17,200 nt of DNA from Stenotrophomonas_A sp035539015 (lineage in GTDB: Bacteria; Pseudomonadota; Gammaproteobacteria; Xanthomonadales; Xanthomonadaceae), in assembly GCA_035539015.1 (NCBI GenBank), contig DATLJF010000243.1, forward strand, positions 1 to 17,200, in the 5' to 3' direction. Position 1 is the first letter of the stretch, and each line of letters begins with the position of its first letter. This document shows, piece after piece, positions 6,329-13,064 of this stretch. Made by a program: the position numbers and the translations under genes. The notes under the pieces are model-generated. The model did not search any database, was not told the origin of the DNA, and was given only the letters and a program-made list of their open reading frames with translations.

Positions 6329-7683
6329 GCGCTCGGTAGCCCCTCGGGCGCAAAATACAAAGTTGCCACCACCCCACGTGCCTTGCCCGGCCGCACGCTC
6401 ACACGCCAGCCATAGAGGTCGCACAGGCGGCTGACGATGGACAGGCCGATGCCGCCGCCCTGCGAATGCCCGGCATGGGTGCCGCGGTAGCCGCGCTGGA
6501 ATAGCTTGGCGGCATCTTCCTCGCTCAGGCCCGGGCCGGTGTCTTCGACTTCCACCCGGTCTTCGTACACGTGCACGCGCACCTGGCCTTCCTGGGTGTA
6601 CTTGACGGCGTTGCCGATCAAGTTTCCCAGGGCCACCGATAGCGCCGATTCGGGCGCGTCGATGACCCGGTCGCGTGCGCCTTCCAGCAGCAACGCCAGG
6701 GGCTTGCCGCCAAGTTGGGCGCGGTGGGCTTCGAGCAGTTGCTCGGCGACCTTGGCGACGTTGCTGCTGCCCTGCCCGCGCTCGTTGCGCGACAGCAGCA
6801 GCAAGGCCCCAATCAGGTCGCTGCACTGTTGCTCGGCGCGCTGGATGCGCTGCAGGCGCTGCAGCACTTTCTCGTCCAGGTGCGGCCGCGCCAGCAGCAG
6901 CTCGGTGGCACCGCGGATCACCGCCAACGGGGTGCGCAGTTCGTGGCTGACGTCGGCGTTGAATTCGCGATCGCGCTCGACCACTTCGGTCAGGCGGTTG
7001 GAATAGTCGTCCAGCGCCTCGGCCAGCTGGCCGACTTCGTCGTCGGTGAAGTGCGGGGCCAGCGGCTTGGGCTCGCTGGTGCCGCCGCGGTAGGCACGCA
7101 GCCGCGCCGCCAGGTCGGACACCGGCCGCATCACCTTGGAGGCTGACCACCAACCCAGCACCAGGGACAACAGGCTGAAGACCAGCACCGAGGTCAGCAG
7201 GGTGCGGTTGAGCTGGACCTCGCCGCGCTGCGACTGGGTCATGTCGTAGGCGAGAAAGAACCAGGCCTCGTCGGTCTTGCGCACCGCCAGGCGATAGGCG
7301 AACGGGCGGCCCTCTTCGTCCAGGCCGCTGATGATGCGGTACACGCCGGGCTTGAGATCGACCCACTCGGGGTGTTCTTCGTAGACGCGGTCGAACTTGT
7401 CGCGCGAATAGACCCAGCCGCGGATCTGGTCGATCGGCACCGGCGGGTTGTGGCTCGGGTCGGCATAGAACCGGCGCACGTACTCGTCGATGTTGCGCTC
7501 CATCACGTCTTCGACGAGCTGGTTTTCCACGCGCGCGCGGGTCCACTTGGTGGCGAACGCGAACAGGCTGGTCAGGCAGAAGCCCAACAGCACGAAGGAG
7601 AGGATGATTCGACTCCGCAGCCGCCGGCGGTACCGCCCGCGCTTGTCGGCGGGCCGGGCGGCGGCGCCAGCAGGCTCAGGCAT
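6325..7683 (-). CDS. colS: ColS-type sensor histidine kinase
   Basis: This 452-residue inner-membrane kinase has a basic N-terminus, TM1 at about 25-45, a ~115-residue periplasmic sensor, TM2 at about 161-180, a HAMP-like segment and a kinase core. The core shows the H-box DVSHELRTPL (phospho-acceptor H247), N-box NLIGNAVKY (354-362), G1 DTGPG (381-385) and G2 GGGIGLS (409-415). The sensor contains an ExxE motif, EHPE at 103-106. In the Pseudomonas ColS and Xanthomonas VgrS/ColS family an ExxE motif in this position binds metal ions. The start overlaps the regulator gene by 8 bp (ATGCCTGA), so translation is coupled. The ColS name is inferred from the regulator's similarity to ColR, the ExxE motif and the pil neighbourhood. 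A generic PhoQ/QseC-like sensor is the alternative. Confidence 0.7.
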   Translation of the reverse strand: MPEPAGAAARPADKRGRYRRRLRSRIILSFVLLGFCLTSLFAFATKWTRARVENQLVEDVMERNIDEYVRRFYADPSHNPPVPIDQIRGWVYSRDKFDRVYEEHPEWVDLKPGVYRIISGLDEEGRPFAYRLAVRKTDEAWFFLAYDMTQSQRGEVQLNRTLLTSVLVFSLLSLVLGWWSASKVMRPVSDLAARLRAYRGGTSEPKPLAPHFTDDEVGQLAEALDDYSNRLTEVVERDREFNADVSHELRTPLAVIRGATELLLARPHLDEKVLQRLQRIQRAEQQCSDLIGALLLLSRNERGQGSSNVAKVAEQLLEAHRAQLGGKPLALLLEGARDRVIDAPESALSVALGNLIGNAVKYTQEGQVRVHVYEDRVEVEDTGPGLSEEDAAKLFQRGYRGTHAGHSQGGGIGLSIVSRLCDLYGWRVSVRPGKARGVVATLYFAPEGLPSA

Positions 7684-8353
7684 CGGGTGAGGCGATCCGG
7701 TAGCCGATACCGTGGCGGGTCTGGATCAGCGGCACGTCGAACGGCTTGTCGACGACCGCGCGTAGGCCGTGGATGTGCACGCGCAGCGAATCCGAATCCG
7801 GGAGTTCTTCGCCCCAGACGCGGGTTTCGAGCTCCTGCCGGGTAACCACCGCCGGCGAGGCTTCCATCAGCGCCTGCAGGATCTTCAGCGCGGTCGGGTT
7901 GAGCTGCAGCAGCTTGCCGCGGCGGCGCACTTCCAGTGTGTCGAGGTTGTATTCCAGGTCGCCGGTTTCCAGCACCCGGGTGTGCACGCCCTTGCCGCGG
8001 CGCGACAGGGCATTCAGGCGCACCTCCACTTCCTGCAACGCGAACGGCTTGATCAGATAGTCGTCGGCGCCGGAGTCGAAGCCGGCCAGCTTGTTGTCGA
8101 GCGAGTCGCGCGCGGTGAGCATCAGCACCGGTGTCTGCTTGCGCGCCTCGTTGCGCAGCTTGCGGCAGACTTCGATGCCGTCCATGCCGGGCAGGTTGAG
8201 ATCGAGCACGATGGCGTCGAAGTCGTGGACCACCGCCAGGTGCAGCCCGGTGACGCCATCGGCGGCGAAGTCCACGGTGTGGCCGCGATCTTCGAGATAG
8301 TCGCCCAGGTTGGCGGCGATGTCGCTGTTGTCTTCGATTACCAGAATTCGCAC
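7676..8353 (-). CDS. colR: ColR-type OmpR-family response regulator
   Basis: The 225-residue protein has a receiver domain (acidic pocket E7-D8, phospho-acceptor D51 in VLDLNLPG, T80, K102 in KPF) and an OmpR/PhoB winged helix (about 125-222). The C-terminal region contains NPTALKILQALMEASP, WGEELPDSDSLRVHIHGLR and VDKPFD, then TRHGIGYRI. These closely follow the pattern I know from Pseudomonas ColR. ColRS systems control membrane integrity and metal tolerance in Pseudomonas, and virulence and iron responses in Xanthomonas. The start codon is GTG at 8353, preceded on the minus strand by AAAGGAAA at good spacing. It heads a two-gene operon with colS. Family confidence is very high; the specific name is less certain. 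Confidence 0.75.
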   Translation of the reverse strand: MRILVIEDNSDIAANLGDYLEDRGHTVDFAADGVTGLHLAVVHDFDAIVLDLNLPGMDGIEVCRKLRNEARKQTPVLMLTARDSLDNKLAGFDSGADDYLIKPFALQEVEVRLNALSRRGKGVHTRVLETGDLEYNLDTLEVRRRGKLLQLNPTALKILQALMEASPAVVTRQELETRVWGEELPDSDSLRVHIHGLRAVVDKPFDVPLIQTRHGIGYRIASPDA

Positions 8354-8382
8354 TTGGTTGTTTCCTTTACAGTTCTTTCGGG

Positions 8383-8454
8383 TGCATCACAGCTGGAACT
8401 CGCCCGGCATCCCTGCCTGTCGCCTCAACGCGGCGATGGCGCCACTGTGATGCA
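8383..8454. repeat. Spaced 10-bp inverted repeat upstream of colR
   Basis: TGCATCACAG (8383-8392) and CTGTGATGCA (8445-8454) are perfect reverse complements separated by 52 bp. They lie 30-100 bp upstream of the colR start. They could be paired operator half-sites or a leader stem, for example for autoregulation. Nothing in the sequence decides which. Confidence 0.45.
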
Positions 8455-8482
8455 GTAGGAGAAGAGCATTCGAGCCGACCGG
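8455..8482 (+). repeat. Possible REP relic (GTAGGAG ... CGACCGG)
   Basis: The segment begins GTAGGAG and ends CGACCGG, matching both ends of the left REP at 6213-6239 read on the minus strand. The middle (TTC and GCC preserved) has decayed and no longer forms a clean stem. Confidence 0.3.
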
Positions 8483-8711
8483 TCTCTGGACGCGGACAAG
8501 GCAGCTATGATCCTCCGTCTTCGTCAAGATACCGTTCACGAGACACGGGCTCTCCAAGGCTGAGACACGTTCGGCGACGTAAAGTTGCACGCCGGCAGTG
8601 AACGGTGCCCCCACGAACTCGCCGCCACTGCCAACTGCTCGCCGCGAAGTCGAACGACTACTACCCTGCCACACGTACATCCGCCCGCACTGGGGACAAG
8701 CTTTCCTTATC

Positions 8712-8740
8712 CACCGGGCGCGGCAACCGTGCGCCCGGTG
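8712..8740 (-). terminator. Hairpin just past the secreted-protein gene, no T-tract
   Basis: A perfect 10-bp stem (CACCGGGCGC at 8712-8721 with GCGCCCGGTG at 8731-8740) has a 9-nt loop. It lies 10 bp after the stop codon of the gene at 8751-9236. The bases following on the minus strand (GATAAGGAAAG) contain no T-run, so it is more likely an mRNA 3'-end stabiliser or an aid to Rho-dependent termination than an intrinsic terminator. Confidence 0.4.
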
Positions 8741-8750
8741 CTCCCAGGGG

Positions 8751-9236
8751 TCAGTTCGTGCGCGGGTCGAATTGCAGCTGGCGTTGCGACATGTCGCGGG
8801 TAGCCCGCTGGCCCTGTTCGCGCAGCCGGCGCCGCTCAGCGACGGTCATGCATTGCGAGGTGATGCGATTGGAGCCAACTTGGCGCTCGCGCTGGCACAC
8901 CAGGCGACTGTCTTCCTTGGCGCTGGTCAGGATCGTGTTCACTACTTCCTGATCGTTGAAAGCCTGGCTTTCGGCCTCCGCAGTCAGCGGCCTGCCGCCG
9001 GCCACTTCCAACGCGCCGGTGATTCGACCCAGCGCCTCGCGTACCCGGCCGCGGTCTTCCGGAGAGATCTCCGAATATGTCTTACCGTCATTCATTTGAG
9101 CGTTGATCGTCTGCAACTGCTTGGCCACCACGTCGGCCGGATTGTGCAGGTCGAGCACCGGCTGGGTCGCAGCTGCCCAAGCGTTTCCAGCAAGGGCGAA
9201 AGAAGTCAAAACAAGCGCACGGACAAACAATTTCAT
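8751..9236 (-). CDS. Small secreted protein of unknown function
   Basis: I do not recognise a named family. The 161-residue product begins with a clear Sec signal peptide (MKLFVRALVLTSFALAGNAWA, likely cut after AWA). The mature part is polar and mostly helical in character, with HNPADVVAKQLQTIN, DGKTYSEISPEDR and a segment ERQVGSNRITSQC. It has two cysteines, C114 and C129, in the pattern C-x-R-E-x3-G-S-x5-C. I remember similar cysteine/GS patterns in unnamed xanthomonad exported proteins, but this is recall and not a search result. The cysteines could form one disulfide in the periplasm. The frame stays open 123 bp further upstream, but the chosen ATG starts a proper signal peptide and has AGGAT upstream. 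It is probably a single-gene unit lying between the rimK terminator and the colR region. Confidence 0.75.
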   Translation of the reverse strand: MKLFVRALVLTSFALAGNAWAAATQPVLDLHNPADVVAKQLQTINAQMNDGKTYSEISPEDRGRVREALGRITGALEVAGGRPLTAEAESQAFNDQEVVNTILTSAKEDSRLVCQRERQVGSNRITSQCMTVAERRRLREQGQRATRDMSQRQLQFDPRTN

Positions 9237-9320
9237 TGGCCACCATCCTGGTAGAAGACGAACCTGACTGTAAGCCATGAACCAGGCGCGGTAAATCGAG
9301 CCGGGAGGCCCAGCGGACAG

Positions 9321-9352
9321 AAAAAGGCCCAGGCGCGGCCAGCGCCTGGGCC
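9321..9352 (-). terminator. Intrinsic terminator of the rimK transcript
   Basis: A perfect 11-bp stem (GGCCCAGGCGC at 9326-9336 with GCGCCTGGGCC at 9342-9352) has a 5-nt loop. On the minus strand it is followed by TTTTT (9325-9321). It lies about 93 bp after the rimK stop and upstream of the next minus-strand gene. Confidence 0.88.
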
Positions 9353-9444
9353 GAAACATCCCGATTTACCGTTTTCCTGCGAGGGCAGAGCTGCGGTCTG
9401 GTAGAGGCTAGCGGCCGGCGAATTAAACCGTCGTTAAATTTTTA

Positions 9445-10344
9445 CTAAGAAGTTGCCGCGACCCGGGCCGCGGCCACGGCCGCTTCGATGCGGGCGACGA
9501 TGGCCCCGGCCACGTCTACCCCGCAGACCCCCTCCACCCCTTCCAGGCCCGGGGTGGAGTTCACCTCCAGCACCAGCGGCCCGCGGCCGGCGCGGATCAG
9601 GTCCACCCCGGCCACCTGGAGGCCGAGCGCACGGGCCGACCGCACGGCGACCTCACGCTCCTCCTCGGTCGCCACGGCCGCCTGAGCGGTGCCGCCCAAA
9701 TGCAGGTTGGAGCGGAAATCCCCCTCGGCGGCCTGCCGGCGCATGGCCGCCACCACTTGGTCGCCGACCACGAAGCAGCGCAGGTCAGCGCCCTCGGCCT
9801 CGCCGATGAACTCCTGCACCAGGAAATTCGCGTACAGCCCACGCAGCGCCTCGACCACCCCGCGCGAGGCGCTGGCCTTCTCGGTCAGGATGACCCCGGC
9901 GCCCTGTGCACCCTCATTCAGCTTCACCACATGCGGCGGCGGGCCGAGCATGGAAAGCAGGTCCTGGGTGTCGTCAGGGTTGTCGCCGAACACGGTCACT
10001 GGCATGTCGATGCGTTCGGCGGCCAGCAGCTGGTGCGCGCGCAGCTTGTCGCGGCTGCGCAAGATGGCATCGGACGGATTCGGGGTGAAGGTGCCCATCA
10101 TCTCGAACTGGCGCAGCACCGCAGTGCCATAGCGCGTGACCGAAGCGCCGATGCGCGGGATCACCGCATCGAAACCGGTAATCGCGCGGCCTTTGTAATG
10201 CATGGAGAACTTGCCGGCGGCGATGCGCATGTAGCAGCGCAGCGGATCCAGCACCCGTACCGTGTGCCCGCGCGCGCGCGCAGCCTCCACCAGGCGCCGG
10301 GTGGAATAGAGCTTGCTGTTGCGGGAGAGGATGGCGAGCTTCAT
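9445..10344 (-). CDS. rimK: RimK, ribosomal protein S6 glutamate ligase
   Basis: RimK is an ATP-grasp ligase that adds glutamate residues to the C-terminus of ribosomal protein S6; in some bacteria it also makes poly-glutamate. The 299-residue product has the usual length and order. The N-terminal domain begins MKLAILSRNSKLYSTRRL and includes FDAVIPRIGASVT. The ATP-grasp core shows the lysine and glycine-rich loop VVKLNEGAQGAGV (139-151), QEFIGEAEGADLRCFVVGD (177-195) and the metal-binding end VDLIRAGRGPLVLEVNSTPGLEG (E260, N262). The start lies 83 bp downstream of tRNA-Gly on the same strand with no terminator between, so the two may share a transcript. No strong ribosome site is visible. 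It is a member of the RimK/LysX family; the NSTPGLEG ending and length favour RimK. Confidence 0.92.
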   Translation of the reverse strand: MKLAILSRNSKLYSTRRLVEAARARGHTVRVLDPLRCYMRIAAGKFSMHYKGRAITGFDAVIPRIGASVTRYGTAVLRQFEMMGTFTPNPSDAILRSRDKLRAHQLLAAERIDMPVTVFGDNPDDTQDLLSMLGPPPHVVKLNEGAQGAGVILTEKASASRGVVEALRGLYANFLVQEFIGEAEGADLRCFVVGDQVVAAMRRQAAEGDFRSNLHLGGTAQAAVATEEEREVAVRSARALGLQVAGVDLIRAGRGPLVLEVNSTPGLEGVEGVCGVDVAGAIVARIEAAVAAARVAATS

Positions 10345-10427
10345 CGCGGCCGGTCGCGGAGCGGCCCGGACGCATCTTGCCCGGCCCGGTGGGCATGTGC
10401 CTCAGGCGCGCGACGCGGCCTGGAAGA

Positions 10428-10501
10428 TGGAGCGGGCGATGGGAATCGAACCCACGTCAGTAGCTTGGGAAGCTACAGCTCTACCATTGAGCTACGCCCG
10501 C
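10428..10501 (-). tRNA. tRNA-Gly (anticodon CCC)
   Basis: On the minus strand the gene starts GCGGGCGTAGCTCAATGG and ends with CGCCCGC, a discriminator T and an encoded CCA (10430-10428). The acceptor stem pairs over 7 bp. The D-arm is GCTC/GAGC, the anticodon arm GTAGC-TTCCCAA-GCTAC, and the T-arm GTGGG-TTCGATT-CCCAT. The anticodon CCC (plus-strand GGG at 10467-10469) reads GGG glycine codons. Without CCA it spans 10431-10501. Confidence 0.95.
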
Positions 10502-10515
10502 GCGGCGTTGACGTA

Positions 10516-10544
10516 AGTCTAGGGGGCGGGGTTGATCAGCGCAA
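10516..10544 (-). promoter_or_regulatory. Predicted sigma-70 promoter of tRNA-Gly
   Basis: On the minus strand TTGCGC (10544-10539) and TAGACT (10521-10516) are separated by exactly 17 bp. The -10 box ends 14 bp before the tRNA 5' end, which suits a short processed leader. The match is moderate, but the position is right. Confidence 0.55.
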
Positions 10545-10580
10545 TGAGGCGCGCGCGTTGCGGTTGGTTGCTTGACTAAC

Positions 10581-10705
10581 GGTGCGGGCCCCGTCCCCTC
10601 GGGGGCAGGCGTGTCGGTTCCGGCGTACGTCCTTGTACTCAGTCACCGAACGTAGGCCATCCATGGCCTACTCACGCCTACCCCCGAGGGGACGGCGCAA
10701 GGCGC
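10581..10705 (+). repeat. Structured 125-bp intergenic element, copy A
   Basis: The element starts GGTGCGGGC and ends GGCGCAAGGCGC. Long arms at 10591-10613 and 10673-10695 pair over 22 of 23 positions. They enclose a 59-nt core that starts TCGGTTCCGGCGTACG. Inside the core, TCGGT (10614-10618) can pair with ACCGA (10645-10649), enclosing GTAC/GTAC. A second hairpin, GTAGGCCAT-CC-ATGGCCTAC, fills 10652-10671. The predicted fold is a three-way junction. It aligns without gaps to copy B, 101 of 125 bases identical. Confidence 0.85.
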
Positions 10706-10841
10706 GTTGATGTCCCCATCTGTGCGCCTTCGAAGTGTGAGCTCATCAGCGCCATCGCCACACGCATCGACCCGGCAACAGGGACAAGGCGCTCTTCCCT
10801 TCCCTCTCCAGGCGTGCCTCAATCGAAGCGTGAAACTTGAT

Positions 10842-10966
10842 GCGCCTGGCGCCGATTCGGCGGGTGGGGCCGTCAGTGGGCCATGGATGGCCCACGGTCG
10901 GTGACTGAGTACAAGGACGTACGCCGGAACCGAGACGGCCCCACCCGCCGGAGCGGTGCCCGCACC
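10842..10966 (-). repeat. Structured 125-bp intergenic element, copy B (inverted)
   Basis: Read on the minus strand, this copy has the same length and plan as copy A: GGTGCGGGC start, 17-bp perfect arms (10934-10950 with 10858-10874), a 59-nt core and a GGCGCCAGGCGC end. The core matches copy A at 56 of 59 bases. Two of the three differences form a compensatory A-T to G-C swap in the inner hairpin. The arms match copy A at little more than half of positions, yet remain self-complementary. Confidence 0.85.
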
Positions 10967-11062
10967 GCAAGCCGCCGCCCAAGCCGCCATACCTGCGCGC
11001 CCCCCATATACCCCCTCCGCAAGTCAACCCAACCAAACAACACCACAAACAAATCGAAGAAC

Positions 11063-11093
11063 AAAAAAAGAAGGGCCGACATAAGCCGGCCCT
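11063..11093 (-). terminator. Intrinsic terminator of the esterase autotransporter gene
   Basis: A 7-bp stem (AGGGCCG at 11072-11078 with CGGCCCT at 11087-11093) has an 8-nt loop. On the minus strand it is followed by TTCTTTTTTT. It lies 30 bp after the gene's stop codon. Confidence 0.88.
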
Positions 11094-11123
11094 CCATTCA
11101 AAACACAAAGAAAAACCAACCGG

Positions 11124-12935
11124 TCAGAACGCCCCACTGAAGCTCAAGAAGAACGTCATGTCAGAAGCATCCTTCTGCGCCGTAGTCGCGGTCACGCCGA
11201 AATTGCTCTGCAGGCCCCACATCCCGGTACGCGCGCCAATCACGGCAGTAGCGTAGTTGCGGTCGAAGTCGATGCCCGGCACGTAGTACGTGCCCACGCC
11301 CGGCATGCTCTGCAGCCATGCGCTGGCTTCCTTGTTGTCCTCGAACTCATGGTCGTAGGTCACCTGCAGGTACGGCTTGATCGCCGGGCCGTCGAGGCGC
11401 AGCTGCCAGCCGACGCGGCCAACCAGGGAGTCGATGTCCTGGTCGCCATAGCCAAGCGCGGTGGCGCTGACGTTGCCTTCTTCGTAGCCGTCGATCTTGA
11501 CCTGCTGCCAGGTCAGGCCGACCACCGGGCCGTGCTTGAAGCTGCCTTCGCCGAGTTCATAGCCGGCGTTGAGGGCGGCGGTGAAGTTGCTGCCGTCGGC
11601 CGAGCCCTTGTGCTCGCGGGTGGCCGGGCCGAGCTGGACCTTGCGGTTGATGTCGTTGCTCAGCCAGCTGTAGCTGACCTGGGCATTGACCCAGACCGGG
11701 CCGGTGTACCAGCCGAAGAAGCCGCCCAGGGTGGTGGCGTCCTGGGTGAAGTCGCCACGGCTGTTGCCGAAGTCGGCGTCCATGCGGCCGTAGCCGGCGA
11801 AGCCGCCGAATACCAGGTCACCGCGAACCCAATCGACGCCGAACAGGCCGGCCGGGGCCAGGCCGTCGTAGAGATCGGCATGGTCGTAGCGCTGGTAGTC
11901 GCCGCGCACGCTGCCCCACCAACGGGTGCCGTCGGCCTCGGGCTTGCCGTCCAGGTGCCAGGCAACCTGGTCGGCGCGGGCGCGGCCGGTGACGATCGCG
12001 GAGTGGCTCAGCACCTGCTGCAGGCGCGGGGCTTCGAGGATCGACAGCGCGTACTCGCCGAGGATCTGGTGGGTAGCCGTGGTCGGGTGGACGCCGTCGG
12101 CGAACAGCCAGGTGTTCTGCGCGTTGGGCGCGGCCAGGCTGGTCGGGTTGCAGGTCGGCAGGGCCGCGGTGCAGGCCATGCCAGTGACGTTGGTGAAGCC
12201 ATAGGTGCCCGGGTCGGCGACGATTTCCTGCAGGATGTGGAAGGTGTCGACCGGGATCACGCGCAGGCCGGCGGATTGCAGGCCGGCGAACAGGGCGTTG
12301 TTGTAGGCGGTGGCCAGCGCGGTGCCCTGCGCCATGCCCACGGCGCCACCGGCACGTGCGCTCGGGGTCAGGCCAATGTCCGGGATGGTCGGGACCATCA
12401 CGTAGCGGGCGCCGGCATTTTCCAGCGTGGCCACGATACCGACCTGCGCGGTGACCGCGCTGCCGATCGTCGCCTGCACCGGCGCGCCGGCCTGGATCGC
12501 GAACAAGTCATTGGCGCCACCCCACACGGTGTACAGGGCGTTCGGGTTGGCCTTGCCGCCGTTGGCTGTGAGATAGCGGTTGACCTGAGTGGTCATCGAG
12601 GGCGCAACGCCCAGCGCCGACGGCGGATTGGTCGCAGCGACGCGGGCGCCGCCAGCGGCGTAGTTGTCGCCGGTCTGGCCGTTGCCGTTGGGGACGGCGT
12701 TGGTGCCGTAGTAGTCGGCCACGTACTCGGACCAGACCCAGCCCGGGTTGGTGGTGAACTTGCCGGTCACCGGACGCACGCTGGCCGGCAGCAGCGGCTG
12801 GTAGTAGCCGCTGTCGGTGAGGCTGTCGCCGAAGAAGACGGTCTGGTCGAAGGCGGCATCGGCAAAGGCCGGCGCCGACGCCAGGGCAATGGCCACGGCC
12901 ATGATGGAGCGGATAGGACGGAACGACGAAGACAT
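11124..12935 (-). CDS. GDSL-family esterase/lipase autotransporter (EstA-like)
   Basis: The 603-residue protein is a type Va secreted esterase: a Sec signal peptide (cut near AFA, residue 25), a GDSL hydrolase passenger, and a C-terminal outer-membrane beta-barrel. The four SGNH blocks are visible: block I VFFGDSLTDSG (catalytic S38), block II GG at 95-96 in NYAAGGARV, block III GGAND (N142), and block V FADGVHPT (D280, H283). The barrel spans about 330-603 with alternating aromatic strands (GSVRGDYQRYDH, GGFFGWYTGPVWVNAQVSYSW) and ends in the expected terminal Phe. Pseudomonas EstA has the same plan and acts on fatty-acid esters at the cell surface, affecting rhamnolipid and motility. Substrates here are unknown. 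A ribosome site AGGGAG precedes the start, and the gene diverges from thiS. It has a terminator of its own and is monocistronic. Confidence 0.93.
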   Translation of the reverse strand: MSSSFRPIRSIMAVAIALASAPAFADAAFDQTVFFGDSLTDSGYYQPLLPASVRPVTGKFTTNPGWVWSEYVADYYGTNAVPNGNGQTGDNYAAGGARVAATNPPSALGVAPSMTTQVNRYLTANGGKANPNALYTVWGGANDLFAIQAGAPVQATIGSAVTAQVGIVATLENAGARYVMVPTIPDIGLTPSARAGGAVGMAQGTALATAYNNALFAGLQSAGLRVIPVDTFHILQEIVADPGTYGFTNVTGMACTAALPTCNPTSLAAPNAQNTWLFADGVHPTTATHQILGEYALSILEAPRLQQVLSHSAIVTGRARADQVAWHLDGKPEADGTRWWGSVRGDYQRYDHADLYDGLAPAGLFGVDWVRGDLVFGGFAGYGRMDADFGNSRGDFTQDATTLGGFFGWYTGPVWVNAQVSYSWLSNDINRKVQLGPATREHKGSADGSNFTAALNAGYELGEGSFKHGPVVGLTWQQVKIDGYEEGNVSATALGYGDQDIDSLVGRVGWQLRLDGPAIKPYLQVTYDHEFEDNKEASAWLQSMPGVGTYYVPGIDFDRNYATAVIGARTGMWGLQSNFGVTATTAQKDASDMTFFLSFSGAF

Positions 12936-13064
12936 CGGGAACTCCCTGTGAATGGATCTTGCGGATCGACGCGGCCAGTGCCCGCTCTAGCGTACGCAGG
13001 CGAATGGTGCATCTTTCCACTGCGTCCGCATGTGCTCACGCTGCACTGCGGCATGAAACGAAAG

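Larger units (their letters stand above)
8354..8750. other. Noncoding region between colR and the secreted-protein gene
   Basis: Some 397 bp hold no gene I can support. Contents are a spaced 10-bp inverted repeat close upstream of colR (8383-8454), a REP-like relic (8455-8482), a 7-bp inverted repeat GGCAGTG/CACTGCC (8594-8600 and 8626-8632), and a strong hairpin (8712-8740) just beyond the next gene's stop. The colR promoter must lie here, but no clear -35/-10 pair stands out. Confidence 0.6.
10545..11123. other. Noncoding region with two structured repeat copies
   Basis: Nearly 580 bp between the tRNA-Gly promoter and the autotransporter gene contain no gene I can support. Copy A of a 125-bp element (10581-10705) and inverted copy B (10842-10966) dominate the region, with a 136-bp unique spacer. 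The spacer includes a small hairpin, AAGGCGC at 10699-10705 with GCGCCTT at 10724-10730. After copy B comes an A/C-rich stretch and then the esterase terminator. Open frames crossing the repeats differ between frames and look accidental. Confidence 0.75.

Noticed and set aside
8387..8680. 97-codon minus-strand frame upstream of colR as a small gene
   Set aside because: No ribosome site, no domain or signal, and it spans the inverted repeat and REP relic.
8708..8716. DnaA-box-like TTATCCACC
   Set aside because: A single 8/9 match with no cluster, no AT-rich unwinding region and no dnaA/dnaN neighbours.
9700..10575. Long plus-strand open frame containing the phrase GDGNRTHVSSLGSYSSTIELRPRG
   Set aside because: The phrase is the familiar false translation across a tRNA gene (here tRNA-Gly), and the rest lies antisense to rimK, which has full family motifs.
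10575..10970. Integron attC sites or a CRISPR array
   Set aside because: The elements are structured like attC, but they lack the conserved GTTRRRY/RYYYAAC ends in both copies. There are only two copies, in inverted orientation, and no integrase or Cas gene.
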